This document shows, in pieces, positions 56,735 through 64,000 of a stretch of DNA of 64,000 nt. A program made the position numbers and the translations under genes. This DNA is from Lepidonotus clava (taxonomy: Eukaryota; Annelida; Polychaeta; Phyllodocida; Polynoidae). Each line of letters opens with the position of its first letter. Positions within the stretch are counted from its first letter, which is position 1. The notes beneath the pieces are model-generated. The model did not search any database. It saw nothing but the letters and a program-made list of their open reading frames with translations, and was not told the DNA's origin. Where the stretch lies: positions 11,938,788-12,002,787 of the forward strand of contig OW387136.1 in NCBI GenBank assembly GCA_936440205.1, read 5' to 3'.

Positions 56735-56790
<56 letters not shown>
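56735..56790. repeat. (CA)n microsatellite
   Basis: About 28 CA dinucleotides without interruption. Confidence 0.95.
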
Positions 56791-56794
<4 letters not shown>

Positions 56795-56996
56795 ACCCTC
56801 TCCCTCCACTGCCTACCCGTGGCGGCCGTAGCGGCTGGGTGCGGGGGTGGGGGTAAGGGTGAGGGGGATGAGGGTTACCAGTGTATTGCAGGTGTCATGG
56901 CTGATTGGGCGCATGGACGGTGGTATAGCAGGGGATCCTATTGGTCAATCAGGTTGACCAATGAGTGTACAGCTGCATTGAACACTACTGGGTGAC

Positions 56997-57137
56997 CACC
57001 CGACCGTCCGTGCCCAGACCAGGTGTACCCCGCCCCTACTGGTGTGTGCTGGACGGTAGGTGAAGGGTAGGTGAAGGGTTCATTGGCTGGCTGTCCAGGT
57101 GGAGGCACGCCCCTGCTGGTCTGGACACGGACGGTCG
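56997..57137. repeat. Inverted repeat, 22-bp arms
   Basis: Arms CCCGACCGTCCGTGCCCAG at 56997 and its near-complement ending CACGGACGGTCGGG at 57137, with about 95 bp between. One mismatch in 22 bp. No coding content. Confidence 0.75.
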
Positions 57138-57454
57138 GGTGGTGACTACTGAGGCTTGACGATGGCGACCCTGGCCATTAGGGACCTTATGTAACCCATA
57201 GGCCCAAAACAATGGGCAGCTAACTACTACACAACTTTCCGTTAGGCACTCAACAGAACACAAAAGATCGAAGTTCGACGCTTATAAGTGAAAAAAATGC
57301 TAATCATTCACAAAGAAACATCAATTCAAATCCATTTTTATCACTAAAAATCGTATTTTACCCTTAAAATGACGGCCGTGGCCTTCATATGTTACCCCTC
57401 TGCCACACTTGAGAATACCACGATCAGGTGGGTCTGGTTGTCAAGTGTGAATAC

Positions 57455-57590
57455 TAGAGAACTCGGGCCGCTGACAAACTCGGGCCGGGTGAAGTCGGGC
57501 CGCCGACAAACTCGGGCCGGGTGAAGTCGGGCCGCCGACGAAGTCGGGCCGGGTGAAGTCGGGCCGGGTGAAGTCGGGCCGCTGTAGTTA
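57455..57590. repeat. GGGCCGGGTGAAGTC minisatellite
   Basis: About eight units of 15-17 bp on CTCGGGCCGCCGACAA and TCGGGCCGGGTGAAG. The complementary word CCCGAGTTCTCC flanks the LINE at 57986 and 58921, so the LINE inserted into the same kind of repeat. Confidence 0.8.
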
Positions 57591-58011
57591 CTGCACGGCG
57601 AAACTCTCTTAAGGAGCGATAGCGGCCGGGATAGACCCGCCCTACTAGGCCACTGTTGCCGTAAGTCGTTTTGAACGTAACTTGAACCAACTTTGAACAT
57701 TGAATTAGATCAAAGCTAATTTCGGACGTCTTGAACCAACTCTGAACTACCCTGCCCCTGGTTCCCTTTGCCAAGCGTTTTCTGATAGGCGGACGACGCG
57801 TAATACTCGCCCTCCCGCGATGGTAAACAAACAAAAAAAGGCGTTCTTGTACATAAATGAGGATGGATATCATATGTATAACAATATTGGACCATAAATT
57901 AATCAACTGAACGAAGGTAAACATCCTAAATTAGATCAAAGCCCTCGGGCCGCCACCTCAACGTGGTTAACGCGTTAGTTCATTACCGGCCCGAGTTCTC
58001 CCGGCCCCAGT

Positions 58012-58274
58012 TGGCAATGACAATGACAATGACAATGACAATGAATTTTATTCACAACCTCTTCAGTGGAGGCATAGGAACATATATACAAAAAGTAAGA
58101 GTGACACAGATAATGATAAATAAGTTAATATCTCTAGGGTTTACACGAGGGGTGAGATTCCAAGTTATTAATGTTAGGTTTAGCACCAGGTTTAAAAACG
58201 TTATAAAAATAAAAAGGAAAACTTTAATCCATTAGTGTTAGGTGTAGCACCAATCATTTAAAAAAAGAAAAGAG

Positions 58275-58308
<34 letters not shown>

Positions 58309-58920
58309 TTTATCTAGACTAATCATATGTACATACTAAGTAAACTACTACATCAATTTAGCCAAGACCATTGTGTTAGCTTCTATACTGTGGCCAAGTG
58401 GTCCGATAGAATTTGTTGTTTAGCACTTCTGTAGGCTGTAATATAAGTGTTAGAGGATAAGCAGCGTTTGACAAATTGGTTAATCAGCATAATGTACTTG
58501 TCCACATATGACTAGACAGTAATAGCACCTGCTAATTTGACAGTGGTTTACAAGTTTTCATTACATAGTTTACAAAACGTGCTAGGTTTTGCAGGTGGAC
58601 GGTATTTGTTGTATTGAATATCTTGTTCAGCCTTGATTCTACATGTTCATCCATATACATTTGGTCAATCAGTTGTTCTCTTTGTCCAGTAAAATGGGTA
58701 CATTCAAAAATATAGTGGTATTCATCCCCGATTTTGTTGTCGGCACATAGACTGCACAAACGCTCTTCCCGGTCAAGCCCTGAGAATCGTCCTAATGTGA
58801 TTGGGAGACGGTGGTTTCCTGCTCGGAATTTACAAAGGATTGACAAGTTTTTTTTCCTTAGTAGGGTTAGGTATGGCTCAATTTCTAGCTGAGATTTAAA
58901 TTGCCTGTAGGAATGGGGAT
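58012..58920 (-). mobile_element. 5'-truncated LINE
   Basis: On the minus strand 58846-58532 encodes the C-terminal 104 residues of a LINE ORF2-type protein: ILCKFRAGNHRLPITLGRF, then the zinc-finger-like CSLCADNKIGDEYHYIFEC (C-x2-C...H-x4-C), ending at a stop. A 3' untranslated region of about 500 bp follows, with a poly-A/T tract (58272-58306), and ends in ATTGTC repeats at 58012-58040. Near-identical 26-bp flanks beginning CGGCCCGAGTTCTCCCGGCC (57986-58011 and 58921-58946, one difference) look like its target duplication. The reverse transcriptase and endonuclease are absent through 5' truncation. Confidence 0.75.
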
Positions 58921-59131
58921 CGGCCCGAGTTCTCCCGGCCCGAGTTCGACAGCGACCAGAGTTCTCCAGTTACCAAGTGTGTGTGTGTGTGGGTGGGGGG
59001 TCAATTTTACTCCGATTTTAATGGGGAAAAGACTGAATAATTCAGAAGGACATGGCCAATCTACCTAATCAAGGCAAATTGTAGAAAAGCAATTATTTCA
59101 CCCTTAAAATTACGGCCGCGTCCGTCGTATG

Positions 59132-59185
59132 TCAGCCTAGTTGTGCCTTGTTGACATTGAATGTCGACAAGGCACAACTAGGCTG
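59132..59185. repeat. Near-perfect 54-bp palindrome
   Basis: Arms of 26 bp starting CAGCCTAGTTGTGCCTTG, separated by one base, one mismatch. It follows a copy of the shared intron block and can extrude as a hairpin. Function unknown. Confidence 0.85.
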
Positions 59186-59372
59186 CCAAAGTGACGGCCT
59201 AAATCTTACTCTATCTACTTTAGTTTTCATCGCAGGAACGTAATCTAGTATTCAATCTAATTGCAAGACTGTGACAATTCATTTGGTATATTCGGATCTT
59301 CTCTAGCTATCATAGTTTTTACGTTACAGCGTTGGAAAGTTAGAAAATGGGCAACGCGTGGCTGCGGCCGCT

Positions 59373-59550
59373 ACATTACTGAAATCCCCCCTTTGTCCAT
59401 CATCATCATTGTAATAAAAGTGTAAAGTACAAGAAGTAAAAGCGAGCTTTGGGCACAGTTAAAATTTATTAAGTAAGAGTCGCCATTGCGAATAATATTA
59501 TAAGATTGTAATAAATATATAAGAACATTTTGTAGTAAGAAATAGTGCCA
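59373..59550 (-). repeat. Split direct repeat B2
   Basis: 178 bp, outer copy, beginning ACATTACTGAAATCCCCCC on the plus strand; apparently identical to 59841-60018. Confidence 0.92.
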
Positions 59551-59840
59551 TTTGTAAAATTTGTATAATATAAAATTGTTTGTATAAATGAGAGTAATTG
59601 TGATTTGATAAATAATAAGACAGCAGGTGTGGGAGGGTGGGTAAAACAAAAAGATGTTGGCGGCCGTAGGAGAAACGCCAAAGTGAAATGTCAGTTGGAG
59701 AAACGGAAGTTGTTATGTGTAACCAAGGAAGTAGCCGGTTGCCAGGAAGTGGTATGGTTTCTGATTCACCATAAAGTTTTGTTGTTTGCTGCTGAGAGTC
59801 CAGGTGGCAGCAATGCGCCGCAATTTATCAAATAGCAAAC

Positions 59841-60018
59841 ACATTACTGAAATCCCCCCTTTGTCCATCATCATCATTGTAATAAAAGTGTAAAGTACAA
59901 GAAGTAAAAGCGAGCTTTGGGCACAGTTAAAATTTATTAAGTAAGAGTCGCCATTGCGAATAATATTATAAGATTGTAATAAATATATAAGAACATTTTG
60001 TAGTAAGAAATAGTGCCA
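59841..60018 (-). repeat. Split direct repeat B1
   Basis: 178 bp, inner copy, adjoining the end of the recombinase frame; the 290 bp between the copies is the presumed A2 part. Confidence 0.92.
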
Positions 60019-60039
60019 AGCCGCAAAATGGTATAAGAG

Positions 60040-61029
60040 TTAGTTTGTTTTAAGAGTGGTGGCAAGAAGACGAGCCACTTGTAAGTCTTCTTGTTTGTGG
60101 ACATACACTTTGTAAGCATCACTCGCCCAGGCCCCAAAATGCTGGACCTGGCGATCGGAATGTCCGTGGTTAAAAGCCGTGGTGACAGCCGCCTTTCTCA
60201 GACTGTGCAAGGTGTACGTGGCGGGGGAAAGTCCACAGTTCTCCAGTGCGGCACGCCACTGTGCGCGAATCACGGACACTGGGATGGGGCGAAGCGTGCC
60301 CGTAAAGACAAACATCGGCTGAGTTCCTTTCTCCGTCGGGGAGGCGGCCATCAACTCGCGTAGCGCCGTCAGCAGACAGGCACTCGGGTTTTCGGCGCGC
60401 AGGACAGTCACTTGTCGTACCTGGTTGAATCGTTGTTGATTTTTGGCCGCCTTCACCCGTATCACCACCCTGTCGTGCTGAATGTCGACATCGTCCCGGG
60501 TCAGGTGGCGCAGGGGGTCGAAGGTGCCCACCGACTGTGGGGCTACCTCGGACTGTCTCAGAGCGCCATAATAAAGCATCATCACCGCCGCTCTCACCGC
60601 GAGTCGCTCGGGGGTCTGTGGGATGGCCTCCAGGGCCGCTGCAATTTGAGCTGGGGCAGCGGGAAGGCGCTGCTTCGGGACGTAGTCTTTCCGTCTGAGT
60701 GTCGCCTCTAACGCCCACACGACACGCGGGTGGTTGGCCACTGGCGGGAGGCCGCACATCAGGAAGTGTGTCCTTGTATGTCCTATGTGGTTCCTGACCG
60801 TAGGCGGCGCCAGAGAGGACATGTTCAAGTGCTCTATGTAGAGGCAAATATGATACGGCTCCAACGCCTCCGGGTCCAGGTGGTGAATGTGGCAAAACCT
60901 TAGAAAGGCCGTCAGCGCTGAGTGTCTGTTGGCGTTCGTACCCGGCGCCCTCGCCCTCGTCTGCCTGTCGATGGCCTTGTCCGCCAGGAGCTGGAGCCCC
61001 GGACCTACACAGCAAACAAGGGAGAACAA
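60040..61029 (-). CDS. Tyrosine recombinase of Ngaro-like element
   Basis: Frame of about 329 codons with the tyrosine-recombinase catalytic set: Arg158 in YYGALRQSE, His275-x2-Arg278 in TYTLHSLRKA, and a C-terminal Tyr (306 or 309) in WASDAYKVYV. It would integrate the circular DNA copy of the element by site-specific strand exchange in the nucleus. Its 5' part overlaps the RT/RNase H frame, as is common in the DIRS order. The exact start codon is uncertain. Looks whole. Confidence 0.9.
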   Translation of the reverse strand: MFSLVCCVGPGLQLLADKAIDRQTRARAPGTNANRHSALTAFLRFCHIHHLDPEALEPYHICLYIEHLNMSSLAPPTVRNHIGHTRTHFLMCGLPPVANHPRVVWALEATLRRKDYVPKQRLPAAPAQIAAALEAIPQTPERLAVRAAVMMLYYGALRQSEVAPQSVGTFDPLRHLTRDDVDIQHDRVVIRVKAAKNQQRFNQVRQVTVLRAENPSACLLTALRELMAASPTEKGTQPMFVFTGTLRPIPVSVIRAQWRAALENCGLSPATYTLHSLRKAAVTTAFNHGHSDRQVQHFGAWASDAYKVYVHKQEDLQVARLLATTLKTN

Positions 61030-62935
61030 GGGTTAGCGGGTATAAGCATGGGTCAATCCAGGCGAGGCCCCTATGGCGAACCATGTGTAGGGCCCGGTTG
61101 GCGAACTGAAGGGACGTCGAGGCGCGGCTGAGCACGTCGGCGAGGTCGTTCAGGGCGCCTGGGATGTGGCGGAAAATTACTTTCACCTGGTATAATGCCT
61201 GAATCATCCAGGCTGCCCTGGCAGCCTCGAGGAGGATCCTATTTCTCCCCCGGCCCGACTGGAACACATGGACCGCCGCCATGTTGTCACAGTAGACAGT
61301 CACCGTCCTGCCCCTATCCGATGGGCCGATGAACGTGTGCAACGCGACTGCAACATTTATCGCCTCTAATTCAGTGATGTTATGTATAGGATCGTGGGGG
61401 AAGGCGACATTGTATGTATACGCAGATCGCTCGCTAGCGGCGCCTATGCCTGTGGAGCATGCGTCGACCAGGAAAGTGCGCGTTGCCTCTGGCTGTGGAA
61501 AGACAGCGACACCGTTCCAGGCGCCGGCAAACGACCTGAACCACATTAAATCCGCCCTAATGTCAGCATTAATGTTGATGTACATGCGTGGGGTCCCTCG
61601 GAGTGCTTCCAACAATCTGGAGACGAACAGCCTAGCAGGTCTAATACATTTGGCTATATGAAGAAGCCTGCCGATAATAGACTGAAGCTGGCGTCTGGTC
61701 ATGGATCGCTTTCCGAGGAAGTGTTCAACAGTGGCGATGATGGCACGTAATTTTTCTTGCGGGACCTCCAGTACTCCAGCCCGGGCGTCGATATCAATAC
61801 CCAGCCACCTTACGCGATGAGCGGGGGGTTGTGACTTTTCGATCGCTTCAGGGAGGCCTAGTTCCTGCAGAAGTCCGCGCGCGATAGCATAGTGCCTTTC
61901 CGCCTGCTCTCGAGACTCGGCGACCACAATAATGTCGTCAAGGTACATTAGAGCGCTCACTCCTTTGGTGTTTAGGATGCGCACTATTGTATCCGCCACC
62001 CTCTGCATGTGGCCGCTGCTCGCCCTTGCGCCGAATGGCATGGTAACGTCGAGATAGAATCGTCCATCCCACTGCATGGCGAGCAGCGGCCAGTCCAGGG
62101 GGCACGAGCGGAAATTTTTGTAAGCGCGGGAGACATCAAGAGTAAACATGACTGCTCCCGCACCAATATCCTGTAACCTTTGGACAACTGAGTCCACAGA
62201 AGGCAAACAGTGAGACATGGTCAGTCCCATCACTGTGTTTTTCCGTATAAAGGAATTTACCGACCTGTCTCTGGGGAAAGTCAAGTCGGTAATCACCCTG
62301 CGTTCATTCTCCGATGCCTTAGGCCTTGTCATCAATGGTGAAACGTGACACCAGTCGGTAAATGGTGGGTGTTCAAAGGGGCCTATGACCCCTTGGTGGC
62401 CCATCTCCTTAATGACAAACTCATTTACCTGGCGTGGATAATCGACAGCACTAGGATGATTTGGTATATCTGTAGTGTTAGAGGCAGGTCCCACATAACC
62501 CATAGGGAAGCCGTAGGTTATGCTGTCTAGAAGAGCGTCGTCAACTCCCGCAAGGTATTTTTGCCATGCTGGCATGTTGAGACCATTTGGGACCGGGACA
62601 CGCGCTGAACACATATTGGGAAGGCCCGTGTCCCTGACCACTGAGTATATAGAGGCAAAGCTATCATACCTCTTACCCATGTCCGGGGCTGGCCATGTTT
62701 GGCGTCTGTGAGTAATGAATTCGCGGGGGTCAAGACTGACATCACACTCAGTCTTATCATTCTCACAGAGCCAGCGTATGTGATCAAAGTCGGGATAGTC
62801 CGTCACAGGGGCAGTAGCAGCAGGTGGCGTCAACTCAGGGGGAGGAACAGTCACCACAGCTTTAGGCGGAGGGCGGTCAATGTCCATGCACTCCAAGCCT
62901 GTCTGGTGGGAGATCCCCAAAACCCCGGGCGCCAC
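60170..62935 (-). CDS. Reverse transcriptase/RNase H of Ngaro-like element
   Basis: Long frame of 921 codons. RT motifs: LTFPRDRSVN (about residue 240), FTLDVSRAYK, MPFGARASS and the active-site LMYLDDIIVV (about 332). RNase H follows with FLVDACSTGIGA (about 487), ELEAINVAVAL and the DNMAAVHVF motif, then an HIPGALNDLADVLSR-type ending near residue 610. The codons beyond that lie over the recombinase frame and carry no domain, so the functional protein probably ends near the RNase H or continues by the overlap arrangement known in this order. The N-terminal about 60 residues are Pro-rich. Confidence 0.9.
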   Translation of the reverse strand: MAPGVLGISHQTGLECMDIDRPPPKAVVTVPPPELTPPAATAPVTDYPDFDHIRWLCENDKTECDVSLDPREFITHRRQTWPAPDMGKRYDSFASIYSVVRDTGLPNMCSARVPVPNGLNMPAWQKYLAGVDDALLDSITYGFPMGYVGPASNTTDIPNHPSAVDYPRQVNEFVIKEMGHQGVIGPFEHPPFTDWCHVSPLMTRPKASENERRVITDLTFPRDRSVNSFIRKNTVMGLTMSHCLPSVDSVVQRLQDIGAGAVMFTLDVSRAYKNFRSCPLDWPLLAMQWDGRFYLDVTMPFGARASSGHMQRVADTIVRILNTKGVSALMYLDDIIVVAESREQAERHYAIARGLLQELGLPEAIEKSQPPAHRVRWLGIDIDARAGVLEVPQEKLRAIIATVEHFLGKRSMTRRQLQSIIGRLLHIAKCIRPARLFVSRLLEALRGTPRMYININADIRADLMWFRSFAGAWNGVAVFPQPEATRTFLVDACSTGIGAASERSAYTYNVAFPHDPIHNITELEAINVAVALHTFIGPSDRGRTVTVYCDNMAAVHVFQSGRGRNRILLEAARAAWMIQALYQVKVIFRHIPGALNDLADVLSRASTSLQFANRALHMVRHRGLAWIDPCLYPLTLVLPCLLCRSGAPAPGGQGHRQADEGEGAGYERQQTLSADGLSKVLPHSPPGPGGVGAVSYLPLHRALEHVLSGAAYGQEPHRTYKDTLPDVRPPASGQPPACRVGVRGDTQTERLRPEAAPSRCPSSNCSGPGGHPTDPRATRGESGGDDALLWRSETVRGSPTVGGHLRPPAPPDPGRCRHSARQGGDTGEGGQKSTTIQPGTTSDCPARRKPECLSADGATRVDGRLPDGERNSADVCLYGHASPHPSVRDSRTVACRTGELWTFPRHVHLAQSEKGGCHHGF

Positions 62936-62937
62936 AT

Positions 62938-63999
62938 CTACAAGTTTTTTGGAACGGATGGTTGCTGTTGTGCAACTGGAGCTTGCTGCGAGCTCACGTA
63001 CTGGTTCACATAGTGCTGAGGCTGCTTGTACCTGTTAGGGACATTTGGATGCTGGTAGACGTGTGGGTTGAACTGTGGGACGGGTGGCTGCTGCTGCTGC
63101 TGCCGGGCTGCCGATGACGCCGCGAAGGCTGCAGTATGCCGATCCCGCCTTTTGCATTCGGAGAGGGGGTGCTCAGGGCGTCCCATGTTGATCGCAACAC
63201 AGAACATACAACAATGGAGGAATTTTACACCTGCCTCCGTGTGGTGTTTTCCATTTCCGCCAAAACTACACGCCTTGTTGGAGAAATCCGGGCATATAAC
63301 TTCCCTCACGCCATCAGACTGGCGGTCAGGCTGGCGAGCACTAGAGTCCCCATCAGCGGATCCGCCTCGAAGGGATAATCTGAAGCGATCATTCTGGATC
63401 CTTTGATCATCGGACCACTTGTACACGCCTCGCTCGACTGAATCGAACACATGTTGGCTCCATCTCCGCACTGCCGGCCAGGGTGAGGAGCCGGCATCTT
63501 GTGAGACGTCACCAAGATGCGCGAGCTGGTACATCAGGTCCGCGTTCCTGCAGAGTCGATGATCCGTGAGCATGGATATGAATGCAGTGACATATTCATT
63601 ATACGACATTGACTCACGGGCATCTTGTTTCTTCTTAATTCCCTGTCCCGATAGCCGCTCCATATACATGTAGGGTTTGGGTATGGGTGTATCAACGAGG
63701 AAATCCACAACATTATGCTTACCATCTTGGGGCGGGATGTGTAGACTCTCTCTGTCGATGTGAAAGTCGACGAACCTGGCTGCGTCACTTCCATTGTCCG
63801 AGTGGCGGGAGACGCGGGAGGCGGGAGGGGCGGCCATTGCTGCAGTCTGGGCTGAGACCGGCGATCGGCGCTGCTGAGATCTTGCTGATTCATGGCGTAC
63901 TCTCTCCCGTTCCGTCTGTGCCGCTGTAACATCGCAGAGACGGTCCATTCGTTCGATCATCATGGTCATTCCACGCTCCAGGGCTTCAACCCTGCTCAA
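62938..63999 (-). CDS. Gag-like protein of Ngaro-like element (cut by window)
   Basis: The open frame of 353 codons continues to the window edge, so the true start is probably beyond 64000. It has an N-terminal heptad-like segment (MERMDRL-type spacing), a central region with MSYNEYVTAFISMLTDHR, a cysteine/histidine cluster (CCMFC...H...C, about residue 265-285) typical of DIRS-order Gag, and a Gln/Pro-rich C-terminus. It ends two bases before the start of the RT frame. Assignment rests on position and composition as well as the cysteine cluster. Confidence 0.8.
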   Translation of the reverse strand: MSRVEALERGMTMMIERMDRLCDVTAAQTERERVRHESARSQQRRSPVSAQTAAMAAPPASRVSRHSDNGSDAARFVDFHIDRESLHIPPQDGKHNVVDFLVDTPIPKPYMYMERLSGQGIKKKQDARESMSYNEYVTAFISMLTDHRLCRNADLMYQLAHLGDVSQDAGSSPWPAVRRWSQHVFDSVERGVYKWSDDQRIQNDRFRLSLRGGSADGDSSARQPDRQSDGVREVICPDFSNKACSFGGNGKHHTEAGVKFLHCCMFCVAINMGRPEHPLSECKRRDRHTAAFAASSAARQQQQQPPVPQFNPHVYQHPNVPNRYKQPQHYVNQYVSSQQAPVAQQQPSVPKNL

Positions 64000-64000
64000 G

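Larger units (their letters stand above)
55840..57450. other. Repeat-rich upstream DNA
   Basis: No gene supported. It holds GTGCAC words at 55940-56010 ending in a MITE-like TTAATTTCAAACACTG, copies of the shared intron block at 56408-56432 and 57355-57380, a CA repeat at 56735-56790, and the inverted repeat at 56997-57137. Confidence 0.45.
59373..64000 (-). mobile_element. Ngaro/PAT-like tyrosine-recombinase retrotransposon
   Basis: On the minus strand the order is Gag-like frame, reverse transcriptase/RNase H frame, tyrosine recombinase frame, then a 178-bp repeat (60018-59841), a 290-bp segment (59840-59551) and the same 178-bp repeat again (59550-59373). This is the B1-A2-B2 end of split direct repeats, known from Ngaro and PAT members of the DIRS order; the A1 copy should lie beyond 64000. 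The two 178-bp repeats look identical, so the insertion is young. No integrase or protease is present, as expected. No methyltransferase domain seen, which favours Ngaro/PAT over DIRS1. The visible part looks whole. Confidence 0.9.

Overview
This is a 64 kb window of animal nuclear DNA, most likely from a marine invertebrate. Genes are split by GT-AG introns, intergenic DNA is AT-rich and packed with minisatellites and small DNA transposons, and there are Ty3/Gypsy-type, tyrosine-recombinase and LINE retroelements plus tRNA-headed SINE-like copies. A mollusc (for example a bivalve) would fit the repeat style, but nothing here proves the phylum.

Layout. 1-12179: an almost perfectly homogeneous array of 34 copies of a 358-bp satellite, cut by the window start. 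12180-28150: gene-poor DNA with a 2.2-kb TA-flanked DNA transposon, a TTAA-flanked fold-back MITE, members of a MITE group with CAG...CTG termini and 6-bp target duplications, and a series of duplicated exon-like cassettes built from about 20-bp modules. 28228-32690: a multi-exon plus-strand gene of the DUF6589 type. 33165-34960: a SINE head, an SGNH-hydrolase-like coding segment with its 3' end tandemly duplicated, and a decayed LINE tail. 36225-38040: more duplicated cassettes and a 20-bp minisatellite. 38304-43165: a whole-looking Ty3/Gypsy-type LTR element with seemingly identical 180-bp LTRs and a 5-bp target duplication. 43166-43930: a dense AACGT-word array. 44652-46860 (minus): the DECH-box and C-terminal exons of a RecQ-like helicase. 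48873-55837 (minus, upstream of the helicase in transcript direction): seven exons, all phase 0-0, five of them diverged copies of one 34-38-residue acidic module. 57950-58950: a 5'-truncated LINE. 59373-64000: a Ngaro/PAT-like tyrosine-recombinase retrotransposon (minus) with split direct repeats, running off the window.

How it fits together. The only host-like genes I can support are the DUF6589 gene, the SGNH-like segment (possibly of mobile origin) and the helicase/modular-exon locus. The modular exons and helicase exons share strand and phase, so they could form one transcript, but I find no exon carrying the Walker A motif, so the joined gene is inference. The most unusual material is the phase-0 modular exon array with repeated intron blocks, the 20-bp modular cassettes with conserved splice-like borders, and the CAG/CTG MITE group.
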